DNA from: Ferruginibacter sp.
GTDB lineage: Bacteria; Bacteroidota; Bacteroidia; Chitinophagales; Chitinophagaceae
Assembly (NCBI GenBank): GCA_025359625.1
Contig: JANYFT010000177.1
Span: 1 to 32,941, forward strand
Direction: 5' to 3'
Length of the DNA: 32,941 nucleotides
The notes under the pieces are model-generated. The model was given only the letters and a program-made list of their open reading frames with translations, ran no database searches and was not told the origin of the DNA. Shown here piece after piece: positions 1 to 9,093 of the stretch. The first letter of the stretch is position 1; each line of letters opens with the position of its first letter. The translations under genes and the position numbers were made by a program.

Positions 1-1071
1 TCCTTCTGCACCATGATAAATGGCATACATCGCAGCCATATTACTCAACAGTGCCTGTGCGGTACAAATGTTGCTTGTAGCTTTTTCCCGGCGAATATGT
101 TGTTCTCTTGTTTGAAGTGCCATCCGTAAACAACGATTGCCTTGCGCATCAACACTTACGCCAATTATTCTTCCAGGTATTGTTCTTTTAAATTCATCTT
201 TGGTTGCAAAAAAGGCAGCATGTGGACCACCAAAGCCCATCGGTACGCCCAAGCGCTGAGAGGAACCAATAGCTACATCAGCACCCAATTCTCCAGGAGG
301 AGTTAATAAAGTAAGTGCTAAAAGATCTGTAGCCATCACCACCATTACATTTGCAGCATGTGCTTTAGTAATAAATTCACGGTAATCTTTAACTGCACCA
401 TCGCTATCGGGGTATTGCACAATGGCCCCAAAAAAGTCTTCATTGAATGAGGCTTGTTTAAAATCGCCCCATACTAGGTCAATGCCAATTGGTTCAGATC
501 TTGTAATCAATATATCTTTTGTTTGTGAAAATATTTTTTCATCTACAAAAAACTTTGGGGCAGTAATATGATCGTGATCTTTATTTTTATGGTTAAACAA
601 CATGGCCATTGCTTCTGCGGCTGCTGTACCTTCATCTAATAAGCTTGCGTTGGCGATAGGTAAAGCAGTAAGGTCGCTTACTATTGTTTGGTAATTTAAT
701 AAACTTTCCAATCTGCCTTGCGAAATCTCTGCCTGGTAAGGAGTATATTGGGTATACCAACCTGGGTTTTCAAAAACATTTCTTAAAATTACAGAAGGAG
801 TAATAGTATCATAATATCCTTGCCCGATATAACTTTTAAAAACCTTGTTTTTTGCAGCTACTTTTTTTAATTCGCTTAAATACTCAAACTCACTCATTGC
901 AGCTGGTAAATCAAGATCCGTTTTTATCCTGATAGCATCAGGTATTGTTTTTCTAATCAGTTCTTCCAGACTATTTACACCGATTACTGATAACATAGCT
1001 TCTTTTTCCTGATTGTTTGTACCTATGTGCCTGCCTGAAAATTCATTCTGTTGTTGCTCGAAAATATTCAT
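1..1071 (-). CDS. gcvP: Glycine dehydrogenase (decarboxylating), P protein, N-terminal part
   Basis: This is the first 357 codons of a gene that runs off the left edge. The frame is open from ATG at 1071 with no stop. The translation starts [19 protein letters not shown] and contains '[10 protein letters not shown]', '[19 protein letters not shown]' and '[19 protein letters not shown]', which are hallmarks of the P protein of the glycine cleavage system. The family enzyme is about 950 residues, so roughly the N-terminal third is present. It is a PLP enzyme that decarboxylates glycine and transfers the aminomethyl group to the lipoyl arm of the H protein. The PLP lysine lies in the missing C-terminal half. 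No other gcv gene is visible here. Confidence 0.96.
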   Translation of the reverse strand, partial: MNIFEQQQNEFSGRHIGTNNQEKEAMLSVIGVNSLEELIRKTIPDAIRIKTDLDLPAAMSEFEYLSELKKVAAKNKVFKSYIGQGYYDTITPSVILRNVFENPGWYTQYTPYQAEISQGRLESLLNYQTIVSDLTALPIANASLLDEGTAAAEAMAMLFNHKNKDHDHITAPKFFVDEKIFSQTKDILITRSEPIGIDLVWGDFKQASFNEDFFGAIVQYPDSDGAVKDYREFITKAHAANVMVVMATDLLALTLLTPPGELGADVAIGSSQRLGVPMGFGGPHAAFFATKDEFKRTIPGRIIGVSVDAQGNRCLRMALQTREQHIRREKATSNICTAQALLSNMAAMYAIYHGAEG

Positions 1072-1380
1072 ATTGATATTTAATATTTGAAATTTATCTT
1101 TTACTATTTTTCCGGGCAAGTTGCAAAAATGATCATTGTTGCATCGCCCTCTTGTGCTATTTCAGCATTTGGTAACATTTACCCTTAAATGCTTGTTTAA
1201 GTATATTTTATTCTTTATGAATTTAAATGTTGAAAATAAAGCCCTTAACTGATTTTTTTACGATGCAAAATTACATGAAGACAACAATATTTAGTGTCAT
1301 TATGTTCGTTACTTTGCAGTTGTGCAAAAATCAGGAATAAAGTTGTATAAAATCTTTCACAATACACCCTAACATCCATT
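1072..1380. other. Divergent intergenic region between gcvP and the YkgJ-type gene
   Basis: About 310 bases of AT-rich sequence between two divergent genes, so it should hold both promoters. The only motif I can point to is TAATTTTG on the minus strand (1273-1266), which fits the Bacteroidota -7 consensus TAnnTTTG. It has no clear -33 TTTG at the right distance and lies nearly 200 bases from the gcvP start. I see no coding potential, hairpin or glycine riboswitch core. Confidence 0.4.
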
Positions 1381-1869
1381 ATGAGTGAAGAACTTTTAAG
1401 AGCCTGGGAAAAGAAATCGGGCGACAGGCAAAAATTATATAAGAATTATTTACACAGGGCGGATAAAAACACGGTGCTAAAAGCTTTGCCAGAATTAAAT
1501 GAAGAAGCATTTAGTAAAATTGATTGTTTAAAATGTGGCAATTGCTGCAAAGGATATTCTCCCCGTTTAAAAACGCCAGATATTAAGCGAATTGCCAAAC
1601 ATTTAAAAATGAAGGAAGGTGATTTGATCAATACTTATTTAATAGTTGACAAAGAAGGCGATTATGTAATGCGAACAGCACCTTGTCCATTTTTGGGAGA
1701 AGATAATTATTGTAGCATTTATGAAGTGCGGCCATCTGATTGTGCCCGCTTTCCCTACACGGATGAAGATGTATTATTAAAAAGGCAACCACTCACATTA
1801 AAAAATTCTACCTTTTGCCCTATTGTTTATTATGTGTTGGAGAAACTAATGGCAGCTGCAAAGCAATAA
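1381..1869 (+). CDS. YkgJ family cysteine-cluster protein
   Basis: A 162-residue cytosolic protein with no signal peptide. The cysteines form the YkgJ-type (zinc/iron-chelating, PF03692) pattern: C49, C52, C55 and C56 in 'CLKCGNCC', then C102, C111 and C121 in 'PCPFL', 'YCSIYEVRPSDCARFP', and C146 in 'TFCPI'. The 'IYEVRPSDCARFP' block is the most recognisable part. The cysteines presumably bind a metal or an Fe-S cluster; the biochemical role of the family is not settled. The gene faces gcvP and converges with the hydrolase gene 29 bases downstream. Family assignment is confident, function is not. Confidence 0.88.
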   Translation: MSEELLRAWEKKSGDRQKLYKNYLHRADKNTVLKALPELNEEAFSKIDCLKCGNCCKGYSPRLKTPDIKRIAKHLKMKEGDLINTYLIVDKEGDYVMRTAPCPFLGEDNYCSIYEVRPSDCARFPYTDEDVLLKRQPLTLKNSTFCPIVYYVLEKLMAAAKQ

Positions 1870-1898
1870 TCACCAGTAAATTATTCCAATTAAAAATG

Positions 1899-2798
1899 CT
1901 ATCCATTAGTAAGTTCTTCATATGCGGCAGATAAAGGCCTGTCAATTCCATCGCCTTTCCATTCGGGAGCACCGGGTATTTCGGTAGCTTTTATTATTTC
2001 TTCCTTTGTTTTACCTGCCTTAATCTTTGCAGCAGTAAACTCCAACACTTTACTTAAGTAATTCTTAAAAGCACCGATGTCTTTTTTGTTGACTACTATA
2101 TCATATCCATCGGCAGCGTGGCCGCACACAAATATCGTTTTGTCGTTAAAAGTTTTATCAGCCTTATCCAGTACCTGTATCCAGCTTTTAATATTAGCAC
2201 CTGCAGACCTGTCAACAAAAGGATGCCGCCTGTTAAATACGAGGTCGCCTGTGTGAACGATATTGGCATTTTTGAAATGTACAAAGCTGTCGCCGTTGGT
2301 ATGCGCTGCACCAAAATAATGCATGGCTATTTCTTCTGTACCAACAGCCTGGCTCCATGTAGTAGCGTAAGTTTGGTTAGGATATAATTGCTGCTCTTCC
2401 GTCTTTTTTTCTTTGGCTACCCTTTCCTGGTTGGCTTTGCTGTTTTCATGCGCCAGTACATTTTTAACCAACCCTTTAAAAGAAATATTACCTGCCGTAT
2501 GGTCGCCATGATGATGTGTATTGATCAGCAACTCAAAAGGAAGCAGGCTTCTTTTTTTCAACTCATCAATTAAATGTTGTGATTGTTCCGGAAATTGAGA
2601 GTCCACCACAGTCAAACCTTCTTTGCCAATCATAAACAATATTGTGCCGCCCTTTTCTGTAAATACTCCTATGGTATCAGTCAGCATTTTTATTTTCCAG
2701 GTAGGATCAGCTAATAACTGCGCCAATGTTTTATTACTTAAAAATGCCAGACCTATTAAAGCAAGGCTACTATTGCGAATGAAGTTTCTGCGTTGCAT
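1899..2798 (-). CDS. Exported MBL-fold metallo-hydrolase
   Basis: A 299-residue metallo-beta-lactamase-fold protein. The N-terminus (MQRRNFIRNSSLALIGLAF) has a twin arginine followed by a hydrophobic stretch ending near 'LAQ', which suggests Tat or Sec export to the periplasm. Metal-binding motifs are intact: HHHGDH at residues 95-100, His166 in 'AAHTNGD', Asp185 in 'TGDLVF' and His227 in 'CGHAADG'. The arrangement resembles the broad MBL superfamily that includes quinoprotein-relay and subclass B-like hydrolases, so I do not assign a substrate or antibiotic resistance. It stands alone, convergent with the YkgJ gene. Confidence 0.9.
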   Translation of the reverse strand: MQRRNFIRNSSLALIGLAFLSNKTLAQLLADPTWKIKMLTDTIGVFTEKGGTILFMIGKEGLTVVDSQFPEQSQHLIDELKKRSLLPFELLINTHHHGDHTAGNISFKGLVKNVLAHENSKANQERVAKEKKTEEQQLYPNQTYATTWSQAVGTEEIAMHYFGAAHTNGDSFVHFKNANIVHTGDLVFNRRHPFVDRSAGANIKSWIQVLDKADKTFNDKTIFVCGHAADGYDIVVNKKDIGAFKNYLSKVLEFTAAKIKAGKTKEEIIKATEIPGAPEWKGDGIDRPLSAAYEELTNG

Positions 2799-3375
2799 GA
2801 GTGAATATTTTTGAGTTTAAAGTTACAATACATCCTCAAATAAAATAAAAAGTTTAAACTAAAGGATTACAAGATTTTTTGTATCAGGATCTTTTTTAAA
2901 AAATCTTCTACTGGCTCATCAAAATAAACATGATCTTTAAACATGTTTTTTGCATTGCCAAACTTTGCTTTAGGAAGCATTGTATTTTTCTTATCCTTTT
3001 AGCTTTACTTAACCACTGACCTATAAAGTCAGCAACTCCAAGTTCAGGTCTGGCAGGGCTACCGGCTTGTTATATAAAATTAGATTATTCATAAAGTAAA
3101 TCCTGTAAGACAAGTTTAGTTAAAAAAATTGATTGGTGACTTTTAGGAATTCAAAGATTTATCGGTTTGTTCTATTTACAGCTGTATTCTATTCATAGAA
3201 ATGTAATTGGTAAAATGCTACCGGCCAATGCATTGTTTAGATGTATAAAATTAGAAGTATTGCCAGAGTGATACCTTTAGTTGCATAGCATGCTTGATGT
3301 TCTGGTTTCAAAGTGTATGGTGTGAAACCCCCGGACATAAACAAGTAAAGCCGCAAATTATTTAAAATATTGTTC
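2799..3375. other. Intergenic stretch with an antitoxin remnant
   Basis: 577 bases between the MBL-fold gene and the secreted repeat protein. The left half holds a frameshifted antitoxin relic (annotated separately, 2867-3092). The rest, about 3093-3375, shows no open frame worth reporting, no clear terminator for the repeat-protein gene upstream on the minus strand, and no repeat that recurs in the window. Confidence 0.5.
2867..3092 (-). pseudogene. Frameshifted remnant of a DUF2281/VapB-like antitoxin
   Basis: No single frame is long, but three overlapping minus-strand frames read in succession as one small antitoxin. ATG at 3092 opens with MNNLILYNKPVALPDLNLE. The next frame continues with GVADFIGQWLSKAKR. 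The third frame gives KDKKNTMLPKAKFGNAKNMF, then 'FDEPVEDF' and a stop at 2867. Small DUF2281-type antitoxins have the same layout: an N-terminal 'lP..l..EVaDFI.wLk.K' part and a C-terminal 'FG.AKG.f...dDFDEPLeDF' tail. Two frameshifts and an in-frame stop mean it cannot make the full protein. No PIN-domain toxin gene follows. The family name is from memory of the motif layout, so treat it as a good inference. Confidence 0.6.
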
Positions 3376-5427
3376 TTATTTTTTTATTATCTGGTGGGTT
3401 ATATTAATTTCTCCGCCAGATAATCTTAACAGGTAAACTCCTGCTGCAAGTGCTTTTGAGGGCTCGATGGTTTTAGTTGCTGAACCACCTGAATGTTCTA
3501 TCACTTTATGCATTAGCTGCTGACCCATTTTATTGGTTAAAGTAACCGTATAATTTCCTTTCTGCAAATTATTCATCTGTAAAACAATTGTTTTACCATT
3601 TACCGGGTTTGGATAAATGGTAAGTAAAGTAGCTCTATTGCTGATAGTCACTTTCATTACCAGGCTATAAATTATTTTTCCTGCTTCAATTATTTTTATT
3701 CTGTAAAAGTTTGCTCCATCTAAAGGAGCAGGATCAAACAGATTGTAGTTTATAACAGAACTGCTGTTGCTTTTTGCCTGTATGCTTCCCAGCTTTATAA
3801 ACTGCTGTCCATTCTGTGATCTCTCCACTTCATACCTTTCTATATTCATTTCCTGCTGGGCTGTCCATTCAATTTGTACTCCTGCATTTTTTTGGTATGC
3901 CTTTACATTAGTAAGGTTAACAGGCAATGCAGTAAGATCTATTTGAAAAACCGAAACGAAGCTTGCACCACCATTAGCTGCTGCAACTTCAGGAATTCCA
4001 TCTCCATCCAAATCAACGATTGCAACAGAAATAGGACTTGACACTGTAGCAAAATTTACGGCTGTCGCAAAGGAAGATGAATTGATAGCGCCAGAAGTTG
4101 CAGTATTCCGCAGCACTGATATATTATTAGAGCTTGTATTAGCAACCACCAGATCTGGCATGCCATCTCCATCGGCATCTCCCATTGTAACATAACGGGG
4201 AGCAGTACCCGCAATAAAATCTACTTTCGCGGCAAAAGAAGATGCATTGATAATGCCTGAAGTGGAAGTATTGCGTAGTACTGACACAGTAGTAGAAGCA
4301 GGAGAAGTATTGTTATTAGCAACCACAAGGTCAGGCTTTCCATCTCCATCCACATCACCGATAGCAACATTGCGTGGAATACTACCGGCAGCAAAAGGTA
4401 CTTTTGTGGCAAAAGAGATACTGCCTGTTGTGGAAGTATTACGTAGTACTGAAACAGTATTCGTAGAAGATTCTGCATTTGTAACTGCAAGGTCGGGTTT
4501 GCCATCTCCATCCAAATCGCCAATAGCCACAGAAACAGAAGTAAGTCCGGAAGGAAAGTCAACTTTAGCGGCAAAAGAAATGCTGCCTGGTGTAGAAGTA
4601 TTGAGTCGTACTGATACGGAACTTGCGCCTGAATTAGCATTCACGATATCAGGCTTGCCATCTCCATCCACATCGCCAATTGCACCAAATACAGGACCGG
4701 TAAAACCCGAAGCAAAATCTACTTTAGCAGCAAAAGAAGATGCATTGATAATGCCTGAAGTGGAAGTATTGCGCAATACTGATATATTGCCATTAGTAAT
4801 AACAACCAGATCTTGCTTGCCATCTCCATCTACATCGCCGATTGAAACATATTCAGTAAAGGTACCGGAAGCAAAATCTACTTTAGCGGCAAAAGAAGCT
4901 GCATTGATATTCCCTAAAGTAGAAGTATTACGGAGTACTGATAATGTATTAGAGTTCCCATTAGCAATCACCAAATCGGGTTTTCCATCTCCATCCACAT
5001 CGCCTGTTGCAACATTACGGGGGCTGGTCCCTGTAGCAAAATCAACCTTTGGCTTATAAAAGTTAGCAGGGATTCCTGTACCGGCAGGATTTGTAAAAGT
5101 AGTGATAAATGGTTTGGAGGAATAACCAGTTAACCCTGTAGCATTATCAAGTACAGAGATGGGCTCAAATGTGGCGCCGGCGGGTACAGTTACAGTTAAG
5201 CTGGAAGTTGTACCTGGTGTAACCGTTGCCTTTACCGCTCCAAAATATACAATGTTATTGGCAGGCACAGCATTAAAGTTTGTACCTGTTATCATTACCC
5301 CTGTGCCCAACATTGCGTTGGAAGGGGTAAAAGAAGAAATAGTTGGTTGTGCTGTTGCTTTTAATGTAGTCAAGAAAAGTAATAAAAATATTGTTTTACA
5401 AAAAGCAGGTATAAGTTTATGTATCAT
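3376..5427 (-). CDS. Secreted FG-GAP/VCBS repeat protein with IPT/TIG domain and T9SS sorting tail
   Basis: A 683-residue secreted protein. I place the start at 5427, because the ATG at 5460 would put 11 extra residues before a good signal peptide (MIHKLIPAFCKTIFLLLF, ending near 'ATAQ'). An IPT/TIG-like domain follows (roughly residues 28-95). Seven FG-GAP/VCBS-type units come next, each with a D-x-D-G-D-G-x-P calcium-loop motif, spaced 51-59 residues apart; this suggests a beta-propeller. A fibronectin-like segment leads into a C-terminal type A sorting domain ('YPNPVNGKTI' to a terminal 'IIKK') of the type IX secretion system. The protein is therefore probably secreted or attached to the surface. 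Ligand and role are unknown. Confidence 0.9.
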   Translation of the reverse strand: MIHKLIPAFCKTIFLLLFLTTLKATAQPTISSFTPSNAMLGTGVMITGTNFNAVPANNIVYFGAVKATVTPGTTSSLTVTVPAGATFEPISVLDNATGLTGYSSKPFITTFTNPAGTGIPANFYKPKVDFATGTSPRNVATGDVDGDGKPDLVIANGNSNTLSVLRNTSTLGNINAASFAAKVDFASGTFTEYVSIGDVDGDGKQDLVVITNGNISVLRNTSTSGIINASSFAAKVDFASGFTGPVFGAIGDVDGDGKPDIVNANSGASSVSVRLNTSTPGSISFAAKVDFPSGLTSVSVAIGDLDGDGKPDLAVTNAESSTNTVSVLRNTSTTGSISFATKVPFAAGSIPRNVAIGDVDGDGKPDLVVANNNTSPASTTVSVLRNTSTSGIINASSFAAKVDFIAGTAPRYVTMGDADGDGMPDLVVANTSSNNISVLRNTATSGAINSSSFATAVNFATVSSPISVAIVDLDGDGIPEVAAANGGASFVSVFQIDLTALPVNLTNVKAYQKNAGVQIEWTAQQEMNIERYEVERSQNGQQFIKLGSIQAKSNSSSVINYNLFDPAPLDGANFYRIKIIEAGKIIYSLVMKVTISNRATLLTIYPNPVNGKTIVLQMNNLQKGNYTVTLTNKMGQQLMHKVIEHSGGSATKTIEPSKALAAGVYLLRLSGGEINITHQIIKK
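3931..5058 (-). repeat. Seven coding repeats (FG-GAP units, about 165 bp each)
   Basis: Within the secreted protein gene the 'DVDGDGKPDLV' unit recurs seven times at about 55 codons. The copies are also alike at DNA level: a 44-base stretch is identical at 4232-4275 and 4730-4773, three units apart. That points to expansion or gene conversion inside the gene rather than ancient repeats only. Confidence 0.85.
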
Positions 5428-6188
5428 GAGTTTTATCTTTAAACAATGGTGAAAAAGCAAGTGACATTTAATTTATTATTGTATGGAACTGACCTTTGCA
5501 ATTAGCTAGATTGAGTGGATTAAATAGTACATTCTACATTGAAGTAATTTTCAGCGGGTGGATAAGTTAACAATATCAGATGCAGAGGTTAGAGAAATAG
5601 TTTCGTCTGTATTAGTTATACTTTTTTTGAGTAAGAAAGATAAATTTTTTTTTTGTAAAATTTCTAATTTTTTTTTAATAATAAATGCTTAAATTATTAT
5701 GATGGGTTTTGACCTTATTTTAGGATTAGCCAAACACTCACTACTTGATAATGCGAACCACTGCTAACCAGCCTCCTTTGTTTTGTCTATGTTTCTGCTT
5801 TCTTACTTCAATTATAATTATCCTGCTTCCTGCTTGAGTAATTGTAATTGCTATTTATAAAAGCAACAACCAATGAAATGCTCAACGATGTATTAAATCT
5901 AAAATTGTAAATACGTTTAATGGTTGCCTATTTGAAATAATACATTTTGTTGAATAGGGTTCGGTTGTAGACAGCCTCAGCACTCACTACAGCGGCCTGC
6001 GTGGATAGTAAGGTCTATTTTGTAAAAGCCAGTAACCCCAACAAATTAATGCCCCACGAATTTAAAAACAGCTCCAAAAAGCTGTGAAAGCACAAGTGAG
6101 TGACACAAGAATGATCACATGGAAAACAAATGTCCGTACAACATTTGTAAAAAATAAATGGCGGGTAATAATGAAATAATACAGCGGT
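5428..6188. other. Long intergenic region, no supported gene
   Basis: About 760 bases between the MFS gene stop and the repeat-protein start. It has long T runs near 5645-5690 and no open frame that I can support on either strand. The promoter of the repeat-protein gene should lie here, but I found no convincing -33/-7 pair. A weak minus-strand terminator is annotated at 6064-6085. Confidence 0.45.
6064..6085 (-). terminator. Possible weak intrinsic terminator after the MFS gene
   Basis: On the minus strand ACAGCT, a 6-base loop and AGCTGT form a short hairpin followed by a T run. It lies about 100 bases past the MFS stop. The 6-bp stem is short, so this is tentative. Confidence 0.35.
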
Positions 6189-7418
6189 TCAATACTCCAG
6201 TTTCTTTAGTGAAGGCGCCTTTATCCACGTGGCCACCACAACAAAAATAGTCATACATCCGCCGAATACTACTGATGGAATAACGCCCATTAATTTTGCC
6301 GCGGCGCCACTTTCAAACTGGCCGATCTCGTTGCTGGAATTGATGAACATGGAGTTTACACTCATCACCCGGCCACGAAGTTCATCGGGTGTTTTTAATT
6401 GCATGATATTGCCCCTTACCACCACACTTACGCCATCAAATATGCCACCTGCTACCAATGCAATAAAAGATAACCAATACCATTTTGAAATGCCAAAAAC
6501 AATGATGCAAAGGCCGAAACCTGCTACGGCACATAATAATTTGATGCCTTGTTTTTTCTTCATTGGGCTAAGGGTAAGGCTTATTACCATGGCGATGGAA
6601 CCTATATCGGAGGCGGCATTTAGCCAGCCAAAGCCAATGGGGCCTACGTGTAAAATGTCTTTTGCATAAACGGGTACCATGGCTACGGCACCGCCAAATA
6701 ATACTGCAAAAAGATCAAGGGTGATGGCCCCGAGCACTTCTTTGGTTTTAAAAACATATTTTAAACCTTCGGCTACCGCTTCAAGTGTTTTCTTTTCAGC
6801 GCTTATGCCGGGCGGCTTTGCTGTTAATTTGGAAAGGAATAAAAAGCCAATAATAATTAAAGAAGTAATAACGATGAAGGTGCCGGTTACATGCAGCCAG
6901 GCAATTAAAAAGCCTGCCATGGCATGGCCGGTAATACTGGCGATAAGCCAGGTGGTTGAACTTATTTGTGATGCGGTGAGCAATAAATTTTTTGGTACCA
7001 GGGAAGCAATGATGGCGCTAAAATTTGGTCCGGAAAATGCCCTTATGCCACCGGTTATAAAAATAATACTGTAAATAAAAAGAATGATGAGCTTTGTACC
7101 AAACTGCTCACTAAACCAATGCGTGGATGCGCCAAGTAAAATAGAAGTACAAATGGCATACAAAAAAATGGTGATGAGCAGGAGCCTTCTTTTTTCGCTT
7201 TTATCAATTACATATCCTGCATACAGGGCTAAACCTATAGCTGGTAAGGCTTCTGCAAGCCCGATGAGCCCGATGTAAAAAGCATCCCCGGTTAATTCGT
7301 ACATCCACCACGATACCAGGGTACTCATCATACGCAGCCCCATAATAAAAACAAAACGGCCCATAATAAAATTTCTGAATTCGATTATTTTTAAAACAGC
7401 GAGGGGATGAGTAGTCAA
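6189..7418 (-). CDS. MFS transporter (MFS_3/EntS-like exporter family)
   Basis: A 409-residue polytopic membrane protein with about 11-12 predicted hydrophobic segments. The N-terminus ('FRNFIMGRFVFIMGLRMMST') and the loop 'AGYVIDKSEKRRLLL' after the second helix fit the MFS_3-type exporters that include the enterobactin exporter EntS. 'TPDELRGRVMSVNSMFINSS' in the C-terminal half is a typical match for this group. The substrate cannot be read from sequence. It is last in the run antitoxin, toxin, folK, dNK, MFS, with a 67-base gap after the kinase, so it may be co-transcribed. Confidence 0.88.
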   Translation of the reverse strand: MTTHPLAVLKIIEFRNFIMGRFVFIMGLRMMSTLVSWWMYELTGDAFYIGLIGLAEALPAIGLALYAGYVIDKSEKRRLLLITIFLYAICTSILLGASTHWFSEQFGTKLIILFIYSIIFITGGIRAFSGPNFSAIIASLVPKNLLLTASQISSTTWLIASITGHAMAGFLIAWLHVTGTFIVITSLIIIGFLFLSKLTAKPPGISAEKKTLEAVAEGLKYVFKTKEVLGAITLDLFAVLFGGAVAMVPVYAKDILHVGPIGFGWLNAASDIGSIAMVISLTLSPMKKKQGIKLLCAVAGFGLCIIVFGISKWYWLSFIALVAGGIFDGVSVVVRGNIMQLKTPDELRGRVMSVNSMFINSSNEIGQFESGAAAKLMGVIPSVVFGGCMTIFVVVATWIKAPSLKKLEY

Positions 7419-7486
7419 TACCTGAAAATTAGTGATGGTACAAAAGTAAAAAATTAATGGGTAACAATAATTTATTAATTCGTTTT

Positions 7487-8119
7487 CTATGGTAGTGTAA
7501 GGTAGTGTTGCCCATCTTCATATTCTTTATCCAGTGCATTAATGATGACTTTCAGGTGCTCATCATTACCCAAAAAATCTGCGTTGCTGGCATCAACAAA
7601 CAAGGTTTTTATATTGTGCTGTTTAATGTATTGGGTATAGGTTTCCTGCAAAGAAAAAAGGTATTCGCTGGCAATGCCCTGCTCGTATAACCGGTTGCGC
7701 TTTTTAATATTTTGCTGTAATTTATTTACCGGGCTATGTAAATAAATCAGCAGGTCTGGTTGTGCAATTTGTGGATTAACGATGTCGAATAATTTTTGGT
7801 ACAGCCTGAATTCTTCGGTGGGCAAATTTACTTTGGCAAACAGCAGGCATTTGGTAAAAAGATAGTCCGAGATGGTAATGTTTTGAAACATATCTTTTGT
7901 TTGCAACAGGTCTTTTAGTTGTTTGTAGCGCTCGGCCATAAAAAACAGTTCCAGCGGAAAAGCATACTGTTGCTGGTTTTCATAAAATTTTGGCAGAAAG
8001 GGATTGTCAGCAAATTCTTCCAATATCAGCCTTGCATTAAAATGCTTGCTTAACAAATGTGCCAGGGTAGTTTTGCCGGCACCAATATTTCCTTCTATGG
8101 TAACAAAATTGTATTGCAT
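7487..8119 (-). CDS. Deoxynucleoside kinase (deoxyadenosine kinase-like)
   Basis: A 210-residue kinase of the dNK/TK2 family, which phosphorylates deoxynucleosides in the salvage pathway. The P-loop GNIGAGKT is at residues 10-17, followed by the substrate-site EEF at 34-36, 'TISDYLFTKCLLFAKVNL' (82-99) and a LID segment 'NIKKRNRLYEQG' (137-148). I chose ATG 8119: the longer frame back to 8197 adds 26 residues unlike the family and would run into folK, whereas 8119 leaves a 40-base gap and puts the P-loop at the normal distance from the N-terminus. It is downstream of folK, so nucleotide and folate supply share an operon. Confidence 0.9.
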   Translation of the reverse strand: MQYNFVTIEGNIGAGKTTLAHLLSKHFNARLILEEFADNPFLPKFYENQQQYAFPLELFFMAERYKQLKDLLQTKDMFQNITISDYLFTKCLLFAKVNLPTEEFRLYQKLFDIVNPQIAQPDLLIYLHSPVNKLQQNIKKRNRLYEQGIASEYLFSLQETYTQYIKQHNIKTLFVDASNADFLGNDEHLKVIINALDKEYEDGQHYLTLP

Positions 8120-8159
8120 TTTCCAGAACCGAAAATAAGTTGAATAAATAATGGAACAA

Positions 8160-8639
8160 TTAAAACTTTTTAACATTGAGTGTATCGGCACAATCATTTA
8201 ATAGCCGGTGAATAGTTTTATGGGATACCGGATGTATAAAGTTGGGCGACAATTCATTCAATGGAACCAATACAAAGCGGCGGTTTTCAATTTGCGGATG
8301 CGGAACAGTAAGGTGTTTTGTTGCAATAATTTCTTTGTTGAAAAATAAAATATCAATGTCGATGATACGGGGTGCGTTTTTTGTTGTTCTAACCCTGCCC
8401 ATTTTTTTTTCAATGTTCAAAATACTCTCGATGGTTTGTAAAGCGGTCAGTTTTGTTTCAACAATAATTACCTGGTTTAAAAAATCAGGTTGATCCGGAT
8501 TGCCCCATGCAGCAGTAGCGTACAAATTACTTTGCCTTATAACATTTCCAATTTGTTGGGCAATACTTTTTACAGCGATGGTTAATTGTTGCTGGCTGTT
8601 ACCCATATTGCTGCCAAGAAGGAGGTAGGTTTTATACAT
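8160..8639 (-). CDS. folK: 2-amino-4-hydroxy-6-hydroxymethyldihydropteridine diphosphokinase (HPPK)
   Basis: A 159-residue HPPK, the folate-pathway enzyme that transfers pyrophosphate from ATP to the hydroxymethyl-dihydropterin. Visible motifs are 'LLLGSNMGN' (6-14), 'RIIDIDILFF' (91-100) with the magnesium-binding aspartates D94 and D96, and 'VPHPQIENRRFVLVPLNEL' (112-130). Length is standard. Its start overlaps the stop of the upstream RES-domain gene by 8 bases, so translation is probably coupled to the toxin-antitoxin messenger. Expression would then follow the toxin-antitoxin promoter unless there is an internal one. Confidence 0.95.
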   Translation of the reverse strand: MYKTYLLLGSNMGNSQQQLTIAVKSIAQQIGNVIRQSNLYATAAWGNPDQPDFLNQVIIVETKLTALQTIESILNIEKKMGRVRTTKNAPRIIDIDILFFNKEIIATKHLTVPHPQIENRRFVLVPLNELSPNFIHPVSHKTIHRLLNDCADTLNVKKF

Positions 8640-9093
8640 CTTTTAGAAACAATCTTTTATCAAATTGAAACTTTTTAACGGCTGCAATTTTTACTTTTTT
8701 AAAATCGTTGTGTTCAGGATTTACAATGTAATTATTTTCTTCGTCTACGATAGCAGAGGGAACTTTTAGAAGTAACGATTTATTCGATTTAATAAACTCA
8801 TCTCCCATCCATTGAGTATATCCCAGGTCATCTTTCCATGAGGTTTTTAATTTGCCTGTGGTAATAAATTGCGGTTGAATCAATTCGGGGATGTCTATTT
8901 TAATGAGGTGATAACTTAAAGGGATGGCGTGCATATCCGTCCTTACCAATATTTCCAAAATAGCCAATGAAATATTTTCAGTAGTGTACAAAACCGGTAA
9001 CCCTACAGAGTTCCATCTGCCGCCATACAATTTGGCCCCGCTACCTGACAGGTCAGTTTTATACATTTCAGTGGTAAGCCTGTAAACAATCAT
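8632..9093 (-). CDS. RES-domain toxin
   Basis: A 153-residue RES-family protein. The signature residues are present: R26 in 'GGRWNS' (24-29), E47 in 'SLAILEILV', and S113 in 'VPSAIV' followed by 'NPEHNDF' (125-131). Known RES toxins such as MbcT and the RES partners of Xre antitoxins degrade NAD+, arresting growth. The start overlaps the antitoxin stop in an ATGA (9090-9093), the usual arrangement for stoichiometric control. The antitoxin comes first. No truncation or missing key residue is visible, so it is likely functional. Confidence 0.92.
   Translation of the reverse strand: MIVYRLTTEMYKTDLSGSGAKLYGGRWNSVGLPVLYTTENISLAILEILVRTDMHAIPLSYHLIKIDIPELIQPQFITTGKLKTSWKDDLGYTQWMGDEFIKSNKSLLLKVPSAIVDEENNYIVNPEHNDFKKVKIAAVKKFQFDKRLFLKDV

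Noticed and set aside
3931-5058. Regular repeats that could be taken for a CRISPR array
   Set aside because: The units are about 165 bp, coding, and lack spacers; no cas gene is present.
4247-5059. Long plus-strand open frame of about 270 codons
   Set aside because: It is antisense to the FG-GAP repeats and open only because the repeated codons lack stops on that strand. It has no family resemblance and reads as low-complexity repeats.
5940-6180. Possible gene remnant between the MFS gene and the repeat protein
   Set aside because: The frames are short ('KVYFVKASNPNKLMPHEF' then a stop) and match nothing I recognise on either strand.
8120-8197. Longer N-terminus for the deoxynucleoside kinase
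   Set aside because: The extension has no family conservation and would overlap the end of folK; ATG 8119 gives the normal length.
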